Below, piece after piece: positions 23,845 through 32,523 of a DNA stretch of 64,000 nucleotides. The stretch is from Buxus sempervirens (taxonomy: Eukaryota > Streptophyta > Magnoliopsida > Buxales > Buxaceae). Made by a program: the position numbers and the translations under genes. The stretch spans positions 3,348,001-3,412,000 of the forward strand of contig OX387193.1 in NCBI GenBank assembly GCA_947561395.2. Reading direction: 5' to 3'. The notes below the pieces were generated by a model, which was not told the DNA's origin, did not search any database, and saw only the letters and a program-made list of their open reading frames with translations. Position 1 is the stretch's first letter. Every line of letters starts with the position of its first letter.

Positions 23845-26101
23845 TATGAACTTAGATAGAGAAAGACATTCTACTGTATGCTGCAATAAAAGGCATTATA
23901 TTGTAGCATACAGTAGAGAAGATTGAACAACAAAGAAAAGAAGAAGTAGAAATTCCAGATATGGCACCATTAACAAGAAGTTTGAAAATATGTAGGTGCA
24001 TAAAGAGGCCACAGTCGAAGTAACAACCTACATATAATGGACAACAAGCAATCAATTAACAACCAAAAGCCTTATCCAACTGAACAAAAAGCAATAGGAA
24101 ACTTCATTAATCTGCAAATGTATACATCAGAAACTATCACAGATTAAAAAAAATGTCACAGATGGGAATCATTCCAGCCAATAATAAGATATCATTTCTG
24201 ACACTACTAAATTTGAAGGTGTCCAAAATGTTGCTAAGCAAAAGGTGAGGATACAGATAAACTGTAGTATAACAAAATACTGCGTCCCAAGTAGTTGAGG
24301 TTCGCAACAAATGTATCTAAATCATTTCTCATTGACTTCATCCATGTTATTTTTGGGTTACCCTCTCACAATTTTGGATACTTCAATATGTTGCTGCTCA
24401 TAACTTGTCAGTTGTCACAAGCAACCTCATAGGTCTTCGTTTACATGCATAAGCCCCCTTAACCTACTTTCTTTCCCTTTTATCTCCTATTGCATCTTAT
24501 TCACTCTCTGATCTGCTCACTCCTTGCCTTTTCCCACACATACATTTTATCCATTTTAACATCCTACGCTTCCCATATATCCTTTTTACCACTTTGTTAC
24601 CAACATGCAGCACTATACATCATAACAAATCGAATTATTGATAGACAAATTTGTTCTTATTAGCTTGAGTGGATCACTCATATAACACTCCCAGAGTCCT
24701 TGTCTGGCCAAGCCGCCAAGCTCTAGCTCTGTGAGTCACATTCTTGCCAAAGTAGTTCTTGGAAATCTCCACTTAACAACACTGTAGAAATGCCGCTCCA
24801 CTTTAAGGCACCAAGCATTAGTTCTACAAGATACATCCCCAAAAATTTTTTAATTTATTTATGGGTAACCAATAAGATACCAAAAGGCATTTAAGAAACC
24901 ATGTGCAATTTGCTTTACCCCTACTACGATATGTGCTAAATTTGCATTCCCTACGTTGAACTTACTTTTTAACCTGTTGATTCCTATTTATTCATCAATA
25001 GCTCTACTTTTGCCTTCACTTTTTCTTTAATTTGGTTCACCAAAACCTCATCATCCACAAGTAATATATATCAAGGCAACTTAAGGGATCAAATATATCA
25101 GGTATTCCAATTTCATCGTTTACATAAGGGATAAATATTAACTTACACTTTAGAAGAAAGGTAAAACCAAGGGCAAAGATGAAAATTACCCCTAACAGAG
25201 TAAATTCATACCTTATTAATCTCCTCTCATGAGAATTATTAGACCATATTGCTTGCAACGAATTATCCTGGAAAACCATAAGCAGCAGGAGATTGTCATA
25301 CATAAAAATGAATCAACTAAGACAAATGACTAAATTATTTATGATAGTAAGCTTGTGTACTTAAAACTCACTATCAAGTCAGCAAGAGCAGTCTCAAATG
25401 TATATTCTTCTGGAAGCGCCTTCAACAAGTCTGTGTGGGGTGTCAAATCCCACATATTCTATAAATACAAGAATAAAAGCTGTGACGTTCATAAATTCAA
25501 ATATATTTTTATATTCACATACCACCATATGCACGTGAAAGAAATTAACTAAATGTGCACATACATAACGTCAACCAAACCCGATTTAACAAGAACTAAG
25601 AACGTAGTAGTTCAAATAGATTACTCACCTCGTAATTCTCAGCAATCTCTTCAAATCCATCCTATTTCAATATTAAATAAATCCAAAAAAAAAAAATTCA
25701 ACAACACATTGTTGATATAATGCTAAAAAGGGACGTACATATATGCAAAGCCAGAGACTCACATTGAGCCTTAAGATATGGCATTTAGACGGCTTGAAAT
25801 TCTTGAAATGTAACTTTTTACTTATCTGGTTGTCAAAGAGATCAACCAAATAAATATCCTTGCTGTTCCACTTGATCTTGCGCTTCGTCTTACCCGACTC
25901 CGTTTTATAAACAGTATTGTAGTATTCGTGCCTCAAAGTGTCGATGAACTCCTTAAGGGGCATCTCCTTCCCTGGTCCACGCAACGTCAAATCTACAATC
26001 GTGCCATTTGGTAGCAGAACTTTAAACTTGTAATCCTTGTCATCGTCGTCGATTTCAAAACATTCTGGAATTCGCCTCTTCAAAGAGCTCCGCTGGTCCA
26101 T
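1456..26101 (-). CDS. GMI1-like GHKL ATPase (SMCHD1-related), N-terminal part
   Basis: Fourteen exons with matching phases encode 453 residues. GMI1 is a plant relative of SMCHD1 with a GHKL ATPase and an SMC hinge, and acts in DNA-break repair and chromatin. Residues 1-124 hold the N-terminal module (FKVLLPNGTIVDLTL). The nucleotide pocket follows: N-box ALADLIDNSLQAIW (148-161), G1 box DTGPGMDG (184-191), then lid-like GKMGASLHRSSRGQAIGG and FFGMFGYGGPIASMHLGR. The last exon seen ends RVSIRRLGRLLPDARW. The Glu that acts as catalytic base in MORC and SMCHD1 is Asp (D151) here. I do not know whether that is normal for plant members. The start at 26101 is the first ATG after a predicted 5' UTR intron and opens the conserved N terminus. 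The hinge and most of the protein (about 1600 residues in Arabidopsis, from memory) lie outside the window. Confidence in the family is high. Individual splice sites rest on GT-AG, phase and homology. Confidence 0.85.
2470..3640 (+). mobile_element. L1-type LINE reverse transcriptase remnant in intron 11
   Basis: Conceptual translation in broken frames gives L1 reverse transcriptase landmarks in order: TLLPKRQGAKDKKDF, LYKIVAKVLSIRLR, RQGDPLSSLLFALVSD, then KFADGTILVLEAS, LKVNLNKS and LTYLGRPLG. The FADD catalytic motif reads FADG (3092-3103), and several stops and frame changes interrupt it, so it cannot encode an active enzyme. It lies antisense to the GMI1 gene. Confidence 0.85.
3634..4201 (+). 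repeat. 284-bp tandem duplication in LINE tail
   Basis: Two head-to-tail copies, about 3634-3917 and 3918-4201, appear identical by eye except at their edges. The unit begins in the LINE remnant (GNIRHWNTARIGN-like translation) and ends in an AG-rich stretch. Near identity inside an otherwise decayed element means either a recent duplication or an assembly artefact. Confidence 0.85.
4202..7413. other. GMI1 introns 9-11 sequence, no other gene
   Basis: Apart from exons 10 (6387-6301) and 11 (5491-5441), this is AT-rich intron sequence. I see no complete element and no other coding potential. Short open frames here have no recognisable domain. Confidence 0.5.
7414..9569 (+). mobile_element. 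Solo LTR, Ty3/gypsy (Tat/Ogre-like), intron 9
   Basis: The element starts TGTCAGAACC and ends GTTCTCACA, giving near-perfect short inverted ends (TGT.AGAAC). It is flanked by an exact 5-bp duplication TGAGT at 7409-7413 and 9570-9574. At 2156 bp with no internal domain, it fits an LTR left by recombination between two LTRs. The 3' portion (GGTGCCTAACACCTTCCC, then GGTGGCGACTCT) resembles Tat/Ogre LTR ends, from general familiarity. A CT microsatellite lies near 7800. Orientation is inferred from that 3' end. Confidence 0.85.
9931..10138. repeat. Diverged 104-bp tandem duplication
   Basis: Two head-to-tail copies begin AATTCTAAATGATAAAC (9931) and AATTTTAAATGATAAAC (10035). Both continue through a block containing GAGATTCAATCCCTCAAC. 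Differences are scattered, so this is older than the 284-bp duplication in intron 11. Confidence 0.7.
10810..10931 (+). mobile_element. Short LINE 3' tail insertion
   Basis: About 122 bp ending in a poly(A) run (CATCAAAAAAAAAAAA) lies between direct repeats GGAATGCACTT at 10799-10809 and 10932-10942. The body has the usual L1 3' end, with a TTTAGATTAAACTCC stretch and a T-rich segment. It is a severely 5'-truncated insertion in GMI1 intron 9, antisense to the gene. Confidence 0.7.
11580..11830. repeat. Purine-rich GA tract region
   Basis: The plus strand is dominated by imperfect GA, GAGG and GGGA repeats. Open frames on either strand here are by-products of the low complexity and are not called as genes. 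It lies in GMI1 intron 9. Confidence 0.7.
12689..13149 (+). mobile_element. TRIM element (miniature LTR retrotransposon), 5' LTR truncated
   Basis: A segment of about 120 bp occurs twice in direct orientation, ending TGACA at 12811 and at 13149. Between the copies are TGGTATCAGAGCC (12815-12827), matching the initiator-Met tRNA primer site, and a purine tract (TTGAGGGGGGTGGA) just before the second copy. The 3' LTR runs 12975-13149 (TGTGAG to TGACA, about 175 bp). The 5' copy lacks roughly its first 50 bp. There is no coding capacity, as expected for a TRIM. Confidence 0.8.
13652..13678. mobile_element. Micro-insertion: A-tail fragment with direct repeats
   Basis: About 27 bp (TTTGGATTAAACC followed by an A run) lies between CATATCAC at 13644-13651 and 13679-13686. 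Repeat and A tail together suggest a LINE or SINE insertion truncated almost to its tail. The repeat is short, so this is the weakest of the series. Confidence 0.4.
14071..14285. repeat. Diverged 113-bp tandem duplication
   Basis: CTGCTTAAGGTTTACAAAC (14071) recurs as CTGCTTAAGGTTGACAAAC (14184), each followed by a similar stretch with GAGGAAAGC and an AATAAT-rich end. It lies between GMI1 exons 8 and 9. Confidence 0.65.
15500..16080 (+). mobile_element. Possible hAT-like transposase C-terminal tail, degraded
   Basis: Interrupted translation gives GININMVMEEERGEDISDSFD, an acidic stretch rich in D and G, then FQRKGKGKER and DDESYIASFGSLDF-like text. The acidic tail followed by a basic KGKGKE block and a (D/E)ESY(I/M)A segment reminds me of C termini of plant hAT-like transposases. 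No catalytic region is visible, so the family call is weak. Confidence 0.3.
16440..17650 (-). mobile_element. Ty3/gypsy gag-protease remnant, intron 6
   Basis: On the minus strand the translation gives a retroviral-type aspartic protease start, VCNVIMDSGSSGNIVSKEAV, with DSG at the active site, followed by DKLKLPAQAHPRC. Upstream on that strand is gag-like text (LSTRLGLNETNEQLT, then DEMKIVRITNLEDAF), as in the end of plant gypsy gag. Stops break the frame. No reverse transcriptase, integrase or LTR is visible nearby. Confidence 0.7.
18632..18647. mobile_element. Micro-insertion: 16-bp T-tail fragment
   Basis: The insert is a run of eight T then GGTAAGGC. It lies between exact 12-bp repeats TCTACTAATAAT at 18620-18631 and 18648-18659. 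It is nearly the same as the insert at 52208-52224. Confidence 0.6.
20643..21345. repeat. 357-bp diverged tandem duplication in intron 5
   Basis: ACCTCTTTGCACTTGACAA (20643) recurs as ACCTCTTTGCATTTGACAA (21000). Long collinear stretches follow in both, for example GGGCACATTCTCCAGAT and CAACAAAGGT. Identity by eye is near 80 percent with small indels. No protein or element was recognised in the unit. Confidence 0.75.
21778..21838. repeat. Perfect 24-bp inverted repeat (hairpin)
   Basis: The arms 21778-21801 (CCGATGTGGGACTCAAGG, then GAAGAG) and 21815-21838 (the exact reverse complement) flank a 13-nt loop. Transcription in either direction would give a stable stem. The right arm contains the USE-like motif on the plus strand and the left arm contains it on the minus strand. 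Confidence 0.9.
21827..21878 (+). promoter_or_regulatory. snRNA-type USE plus TATA box, candidate promoter
   Basis: GTCCCACATCG (21827-21837) matches the plant U-snRNA upstream sequence element RTCCCACATCG. TATAAAAG follows at 21871-21878. The 33-bp gap is the spacing typical of Pol II-type plant snRNA promoters; Pol III types have about 10 bp less. The sequence expected at the start site, near 21900, does not resemble U1, U2, U4 or U5 RNA. It could instead be an LTR/TRIM-derived promoter, since TRIM LTRs often carry similar CCCACATCG motifs. Confidence 0.45.
22953..22970. repeat. C18 homopolymer
   Basis: An uninterrupted run of 18 C in GMI1 intron 5, followed by AAC and A-rich repeats. The length may be inaccurate because of sequencing or assembly. 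Confidence 0.9.
23336..23660. repeat. Repeat with GTCGCC/CGAAATTTCG motifs
   Basis: The segment contains repeated TTTCGxxG, GTCGCC and GCGAAATTTCG motifs and ends near GACATTGAAAACCTTG. Similar motifs occur at 61400-61740, which begins CAAGGTTTACAATTTCGG. The two probably belong to one uncharacterised family. No coding potential was seen. Confidence 0.4.
23809..23917. repeat. AT microsatellite and adjacent hairpin
   Basis: A TA run (about 23809-23840) is followed by an inverted repeat: 23870-23887 (TCTACTGTATGCTGCAATA) pairs with 23899-23917 across a 10-nt loop with one mismatch. AT runs of this kind often sit inside small MITEs, but no element borders were found. Confidence 0.6.
24270..25090 (-). 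mobile_element. RTE-type LINE reverse transcriptase remnant, intron 4
   Basis: Read on the minus strand, this is the common plant RTE-like LINE C-terminal region. The DD motif context reads LLVDDEVLVNQIKEKVKAK, and the domain ends at a diverged CCCAAGTAGTTGAGGTTCG junction near 24290. Plus-strand phrases such as TTTGGTTCACCAAAACCTC and CTCATTGACTTCATCCATG match that family as I know it. It carries stops. Its upstream edge lies about 120 bp from GMI1 exon 4. Confidence 0.7.
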
Positions 26102-26130
26102 TTGGCCTCCCTTGGAAGCAGCGCAGGGCT

Positions 26131-26248
26131 CTATAGAAAAACTGACAGGAACATGAAACTTCAATTTTAAGACGAACACGAAAGAGAACGGAGATTATAA
26201 AGATCCATGAAGTATAAGAAGTCACGGGTCAACAGAAAGAAATCTTAC
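26131..26248 (-). other. Predicted 5' UTR intron of the GMI1-like gene
   Basis: On the minus strand a consensus donor (AAAG then GTAAGATT) lies at 26248 and a pyrimidine-rich acceptor (TTTTTCTATAG) ends at 26131, 29 bp before the start codon. A non-coding first exon would lie upstream of 26248. No clear TATA box was identified for it. Confidence 0.5.
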
Positions 26249-26619
26249 CTTTCACGGCGAATTGCGATTTGCGTCGGAATAGTTCTGAAGAGTTTTGAAG
26301 CTCTGTTTAGCACTGAAAAAGCGACGGATTGACAACAGTAAGGATTGTAGAAGTAACCGACGCCCCAAGAGTTACAGAGGAAGACTGGAGCAGAAACGGA
26401 AAGACAATTAGTTGCAAGCTTTCTGCGCAGATGTTCGTCCGATAGCAGAGAGATGCCAAGCGTCTTCTCCGGTCATGCTATTCATTTCAGCCTATTCATC
26501 GTCCAGGAATCTTCCGAAATAAGCTTCATGCGCAATGCGCACTGTACGTAACGTCTTTCTTTTGCCAGCTGGCAGCTACATGCCCTCTTCAGCTTTTTGA
26601 AAATTTTTACAGGCTTTGA

Positions 26620-26950
26620 CTACCGGACTCGGTTCGATTTTCAACCCAAGACTAAACCTGAGGTCTCTGGTTGTTAACTCAAAACCGAACTGAAATTAGA
26701 ACCGACCTTCCAACCCAAAATCGAACCGATAATATATGTGCATACAGGTTCAGTTCAGTCTACTCAAGTATATTTTTAAGTCGGTTTTCAGTTCGGTTCA
26801 ATTCAGTTTAATCAAAAATCAACCACCCAGATTGAGCCACAATTAATTAGGTCAACAAATTTTAAAACCAAAGCTATGTTTAAAACCCAATCCAAAGTCT
26901 ACTTGGTTCAATCAGTTTTCAGTTTTAACCGAACCAGATAGCGGCCGTAA
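26620..26950. repeat. Degenerate CGGTT/AACCG-rich repeat
   Basis: The stretch is rich in GGTTCGGTT, GGTTCAGTT and AACCGAACC, like the arms of the hAT element at 21449. No matching ends or target duplication were found, so it is probably an old relative. Confidence 0.4.
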
Positions 26951-27149
26951 AGTCTAGGGTGCATCCCATCACAGTAAAATGACATACCTTCAATGTATTA
27001 CACTGATGCATCGTCATATTTTGGTTATGTAAAAATCTGATGGTGCTACTCTATTGAAAAAGGCCATTTTATCATTGTCTATTATATAATGTAAAGATAT
27101 TAAGTTTGAGAAATTCAACTTTAAATCTTTCTCATGAGTTTAAGCAAAA

Positions 27150-27220
27150 GTAATTGTTATATATATATATATATATAGCCTGATAAAAATGGAATATATA
27201 TATATATATATATATATGCA
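27150..27220. repeat. Two AT microsatellites
   Basis: Two TA runs (around 27160-27177 and 27195-27215) flank GCCTGATAAAAATGGAA. No further structure is visible. Confidence 0.7.
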
Positions 27221-27287
27221 ATATTTTACTTGCTATAGCTAGGACCGTCAGTTAGTATCTTGTTGGTATTGTTGTCCATCATATATA

Positions 27288-27315
27288 AGATGCTATCATG
27301 CGGAGCATCTCACGG
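27288..27315. repeat. Palindromic motif copy 1 (AGATGCT / AGCATCT)
   Basis: AAGATGCTATCATGCGG is followed by AGCATCTCACGG. It matches the dispersed palindrome family described in the findings; its left arm is shortened. Confidence 0.6.
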
Positions 27316-27960
27316 TTAGTGTTTTTTTAATCTAACCTCAGATAAAACATTGAAAAAAAATTACTAACTATCATCTCACGCTCATAGCACAAGCCAATTC
27401 AAGTAAACATAGTAGAAGAATTCAGCCCGTCCACAAAGGGCATTGGCACAATCTTGGTCTCCCTTAGCAATTAATTGCATGCTAAATATAATAGAAAAAT
27501 TAATCTACTAATACTATAGACTGTAGTGAGATTCAGGTTTGTTGTGCACCTTTTTTTTCTCTACATGCATGCATCTTTTTTCCTTTTGTAGTGAGAGGGA
27601 AGATTTTGATTTCCCTTACTAAGTATTTCAAAAACCAGATGGAAAAAAGTTTTATTTCTCCTTTGGCAAGGTTCTTAGAGAAGGAAGAGCATATTTGGTA
27701 ACATAAAAAATAAAAATAAAATGACAAAAAATAAAAAAAACAAAAACACGCTAGAAACAAGGGGAATTAGTTTTTTTAGTGATACTTTCTTAAAACAAAA
27801 AAACGAGACTTTTGTAAAATAGTTGAAGATGAGTGTCAGTTTACCATGTGCACACCCCTTTTTCAATCCCCCCCCCCACTCATACCAGCATTGTTTTTGG
27901 TAAATTCGAAGTCATCACTGCCTATAGTGTTAAAGAGTGTAGGCAATCACCCAATCAAAA

Positions 27961-28110
27961 CTGGTCTATATCAAGGATTGGCTAAGTGACTCAATTATGA
28001 CCCAGGGAAATCTGTCAACGCCCTGTATCACCAAACTGGTCTATATCAAGGATTGGCTAAGTGACTCAATTATGACCCAGGGAAATCTGTCAACGCCCTA
28101 TATCACCATG
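27961..28110. repeat. 75-bp tandem duplication
   Basis: Two near-identical head-to-tail copies begin CTGGTCTATATCAAGG at 27961 and 28036 and differ by only one or two bases at the ends (CCCTGTATC versus CCCTATATC). This is a recent local duplication. Confidence 0.9.
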
Positions 28111-29834
28111 CTTCTCATCTATGGATTTAATTGGGCATTTAATAGGCTCTCTTATGTTTGTCCTTTTCATTACTTTTTTCTTATCTCCTTTTTTTTTTAT
28201 ATATTTTTTTCCTTTTTTTTCTTTTCTATCATATCATATGTACAAGGCTAAGGTTGGAAGATGTTATGCTATATCAAATGTTATAAATATTAAACCCACC
28301 GCACAAGGAAGAACCCAAATGAAAGATTCTAAAATGGTGTCAAAAGTTCGGCCACTTCCTCTTTCTTTTTTCCTTTTTATGCTTTTGTTTTGTCTTTTTT
28401 TCTTTTTGAAAGAAGTTTTAAAGGAACGATATGGTTGCACATCCAATTATTTAGCTGATACTCCAACTTTTTCCTTGCCTTTTTTTTCTAGCGTGGGGAT
28501 TGGTAAAGGTCGAACACCCCTTTTTATGCACTTTTTTTGGTTCATATTAAGTTATAACTTCTTTCCCAAAGCAAGTCTTCCCCGGTCAGATCTATTAACC
28601 TTTAACCCTTGTTTTTATTCATAACACAATTAAAAGATAGAGAGGAGATTATAGATTGACGTGCGCAGCTGTGTGTGGTTCAGCTATGCGCAGCCGAATC
28701 CATCATTCTACACTCTCCTATATTCTTTCCTTGTTTCAGGCCTGATAGAAGGCTCCGGATTATCGTAAAAACATCACTAGAATAGTTTACTACCAATCTA
28801 AGTTGTGTGCAACCCATTCGCAGGTTGCACCTAAGTGTGGGCGGGCTGGCACGCTTTGGTCTGATTTGGACTTAGCTGGTTAGGTTAAGAGTCGTCATCA
28901 CCTATTGGGTTTAGATGTAGGTGGTCATCTAGTAAGAAAATAGTCTGGTCTAGAGACCAAGCTATGTGACACAGTTGTGACCCAAAGAAGTCCTTAGACA
29001 CCCTAGACCACCCTACAACATGTAGGTTACCCAAAGTTGGTGGTTGGACTATTCCTAACCGGCCACATCATACCTCTCTTACCTCCCATGATTCGAACAG
29101 CGTTGGACCGGTTTAGTTCAAATTTGTGCAATCCAGGGCAGTTCGGCCCTTTTTGGGTTACGTTAAATAAAACCCTTTCATTTGCATTAATCCATGGGCT
29201 ATGGGCCTTTTATCTATTCTATTTTTGTTTCTGGTTCAGAAGGATCAAAAGGTTTCAAACAATCATGAAGAATGCCTCAGTTATGTCCAGATCCTCATCA
29301 ACCATGTAAGAAAAACATCTCAGAAGATTAATGAAGAAGAAATGGTTTCATGCATCATCTGAATATGAAAAATGCCTGTTGTATTTGTTGTTAATCAGGT
29401 TCAAAGCAATGGTGTGGCGGACAGCAATCTTCTCTTTTTACTTTTGGATTGCTCTATATTTCCTCAAATTCCAACCCCCAGGTACCGTAGAGGGCTGTGG
29501 ACCTTCTTCTCTCTTTGGGTTTCACGTTCTGGTGCTAAGTGTGTGATCGTGCTTTTCCATGGACCCCCCCAGTTTCTATCAGTTCTCCTTTTTGAAGACT
29601 TCTCCTTCCTTGTGGTTGCACGATAACGCCCCTTTCTAAGACCTCTTCGTAATTCCCAATAAGAGGCATTTTTTTGGGCTTGAACGGCACAATCCATTTT
29701 GGGGTGAGTTGTTTAACATTTTTCATTTATTACCTTTTCTTTTGTGCCAATTTGTTTTGTTTCGTAGAGACTTCTGCCATGAACAAATTTTGGGCCAAAA
29801 CCAATGGGGTATTTTGGACAATAGCAGGTAGTTA
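28111..29834. other. Intergenic, T-rich low complexity and possible LTR-derived sequence
   Basis: The first 500 bp are T-rich and produce meaningless hydrophobic open frames. From about 28800, phrases such as GAGTCGTCATCACC and repeated short motifs suggest decayed LTR-retrotransposon sequence. No ends, target duplications or protein domains were found. No gene is supported. Confidence 0.4.
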
Positions 29835-30040
29835 TCTATACTATTAATAAAGAGAAGAGGAGGAAATATTCTTTGATTCTAGCTCCCCCTTTTTTTTTCC
29901 AAGCTTTGCCCTCCAAACAAAACAATGCCAACATATAACTACCACAACCAGCCCTCCTTCCATTAATTCTTTAGGTTTAAATTGTGGATAGTTGTAAGTG
30001 TTCCATCCCCTACGTGTAGTTATGCACTTGCACCTGCTAG
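29835..30040 (+). mobile_element. Compact Helitron-like element
   Basis: It begins TCTATACTATTAATAAAG and ends CACTTGCACCTGCTAG, with A immediately before and T immediately after. That is the 5'-TC, CTRR-3' and A/T insertion rule of Helitrons. A short self-complementary stretch (CTACGTGTAG) lies about 25 bp before the 3' end. At 206 bp it is non-autonomous. Related minus-strand copies lie at 46830-47065 and 58020-59060. Confidence 0.65.
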
Positions 30041-30764
30041 TATGTATATATGTTAGGAGATAAAAGTAAATAAGAGTAAAAGTTAAGGACATATGAGACA
30101 GTAATAGGTAGTTATAACCATGAAAATAATTATTTGGGAGACAAAAGGGATTAGAGTCTAAAGTAAGGGGCAATTTGGAGATCAAATCTCAATATTAGCC
30201 TATATTTATCATAAGTACTAGTATAATATTAGTATAGGTTGGTACCAAATTGTACCGGGCGGTAGGGTTTTCAATGGGTTAAATCTACCTCGATCTGTAT
30301 TTGAACGGAAAATTTAATATTAAGATTCGAATTTGGCTGGCTATCCATTGGGATTCCAATATCCAAGTCCAAATTTGAGTTCGTTTTGATTCCTTTGTAT
30401 TCATATCCAAATTTGTGCGAAAACATTTGGGATTCAACCAAATTCGAAGAAAAGAATAAGAACTGGTCGATGAAAATGGAGAAAGCACTTCAAGATAACA
30501 CATGAATTCGACCGACCTGGTCCTAAGTAAATAGTTATTTACCTTGTCTTCATCAAAGCAGCTTCTTCTATTCTTCGATAGTAATTCTTTTCCACTTCCC
30601 AATCTCAGCAAGACAATCTCCTCGTTAACAAGTCAAGACGCTCATTACCATGAAACTAGATTGGTTATAAAGCTGAATGAGCTAAGAACCTTCACGCTTG
30701 CTTCAGTATCTTAGGTGTTTACATGAAGGAGCAAAAGAATAACGGTGCCTCCAACTCTTACATT

Positions 30765-31746
30765 TTTTTTTTTGATGAAAAGCTGAGCTAGGCTCTATCT
30801 TCATTAGATGAAAACAGTGTTACAATAGCTGCTGCTTCAAGCCATAATACAACAATAATACACCAAAAAAGGCAAAGGAACAAAAGAGGCCAGGATACAG
30901 GAGAGACATCAACCCCAACAGTCTAGATGCAGTTCTGAGTGAAAGTGTCCGACCCTGCGCCGAAGCAGCATGAAACCACCTGAAGAACAAGGGTGAGGTC
31001 GGACGAAGGGTCCATCGAAACACAGATTGAAATTCCTATTAACGGGAGAGAAGGCTTCATCAAAGATGAAAAAGCCAAAAAAGGATTGCTCGGTAAACCG
31101 AGACACATCCGAACCCAGAACTGCACTTAGACAATGAGGGTCGAGGCCCTCCGGTACCTAACAACACAAAATCTGACTAAAAACAACAAAATAAAATTGA
31201 TTTCACTATAAACAAAAACAAACCAAAACACCCGAAAATTGGCTTCATGGGGCAGGGAGTTGTTGCGGCAAAATACTCGATGGCCCAAGTCCTGACGAAC
31301 CATCAAGGCTTAAAACTGTGCAAACCCTCCACGTCTTCTTCCCCATCAGGGTCCTCTGCTTCATCCTCTGATTTCGAAGCCATACTCGAAGGATACAAAA
31401 CGACGACCACCAGACTTGACTAACTGATGCCCAGACGACAAGAATAGCCGCCAAGCAATAGAACCTGTCGCAGATGCCTATGACTTTCTTCTTCTGAAAA
31501 CTGAAAATTAACAAGCTCTTCCGAGGGCTTTAATGGAAATAAAAGCGATTCCCCCAAAACCTAGCTGACCTGTTGAGAAGAACAAAGGGAGAGCAAAGAT
31601 CGATCACACCCGGAGAACAAGACTTAGAAACGAAGTAACCCTAACCTCTGTCGAAGATTCTTTGCTTGGAAAGAACGAAAATTGAAAGAAGGAAGAAGGT
31701 CGCCTCCGATTACCAAAGACTTGGAGGCACCACAGGAACCGAACCG
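30765..31746 (-). mobile_element. 982-bp retroposon with 16-bp target duplication
   Basis: Exact direct repeats CTCCAACTCTTACATT lie at 30749-30764 and 31747-31762. On the minus strand the insert ends in CATC and an A run, preceded by an L1-like 3' end. Its 5' part resembles an untranslated leader followed by a short open frame starting MASKSEDEAEDPDGEEDVE near 31380. It could be an L1 with an internal deletion joining 5' and 3' ends, or a processed copy of a cellular mRNA. Confidence 0.7.
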
Positions 31747-31870
31747 CTCCAACTCTTACATTGCCCATGTTTAACTTAAAAAATCTAAGTTATTCATGAC
31801 CATACCAAGATGTCAATGACAAGGGGATGATATCGTTTGCTGCCCGTTACTGCTGCTATTCATGCAGCGA

Positions 31871-31903
31871 CCGTGAGATGCTGCCATATGTAGCATCTCA
31901 CGG
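31871..31903. repeat. Palindromic motif copy 2
   Basis: CCGTGAGATGCT, then nine bases, then AGCATCTCACGG: 12-bp arms that are exact reverse complements. This is the best conserved copy of the dispersed palindrome. Confidence 0.85.
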
Positions 31904-32523
31904 TTGGGTTTTTTCATCAAAAAGTTGTTTTGCCTTTGTTTGAAAAGAAAAAAAGCTACAACCATTGGATGTTGCATATGTCAACATTTGAATGAAGTAG
32001 CTGGGTTAGCTGCAAACAATGGTTGTAGACGATTTCAAGGCCTCTTTTAGGTAACATGACACCTCCTTTTATATGAACCTTATTTAATTGCTCAAAAAAG
32101 CTACGAAATGGATGGATGGAGGGATACCCAAGAAGGGCCCCCAACCCCATCCCAGCCGGTGGGACCGTGGTACTCCCACGAGTCCCACCGGATTCTGTGA
32201 CCAGAGGATTTTGCATCGTCAATGAAATGAGCAAAAAGTGATATTGGTATTCTAAGATTTTTTATCACAAGTTACCCTAAACGATACAGAAACGGTTCAG
32301 ATGACCATTTATCCGCCGGGGAGTTCATGTCTTATTTCAAGATTCTTACATACAAATTAAGCAGATGATTAAGAGTCTACAGCCCCGGCTGTAGAGAGCG
32401 CTTTGTGTTGCTCAAGAGACCAACATATACCCAACAATTGATCAGCATCGATCATTTGTGTCCCCGACGGAAATCCGATTACCTAGTTTACGATCGCCGA
32501 CGGCCGGCGGCACCTTGAAAACA
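31904..32523. other. 3' flank of the PADRE gene
   Basis: Downstream sequence of the minus-strand PADRE gene. No other gene or repeat was identified. A GC-richer patch lies at 32130-32200 with no recognisable feature. Confidence 0.5.

Larger units (their letters stand above)
1456..26101 (-). other. Exon map of the GMI1-like gene
   Basis: Coding exons in transcript order are 26101-25763, 25661-25629, 25458-25372, 25267-25212, 22747-22664, 18918-18846, 14556-14501, 14406-14301, 14000-13932, 6387-6301, 5491-5441, 2242-2116, 1716-1655 and 1584-1456. All have GT-AG borders and the phases chain without a break. Large introns are 2.5 kb (after exon 4), 3.7 kb (after 5), 4.3 kb (after 6), 7.5 kb (after 9) and 3.2 kb (after 11). 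All of these are packed with transposon remains, while introns between the other exons are short. One codon-level choice is uncertain: exon 12 could end a few bases away from the GTAAGT donor used here. Confidence 0.75.

Noticed and set aside
28121-28624. Long hydrophobic open frame that looks like a membrane protein
   Set aside because: It comes from T-rich low-complexity DNA (Phe/Leu/Ser codons). There are no splice signals, conserved motif or promoter context.
29085-29110. GATTCGAAC as a possible tRNA T-loop
   Set aside because: No matching acceptor, D or anticodon arms could be placed on either strand.
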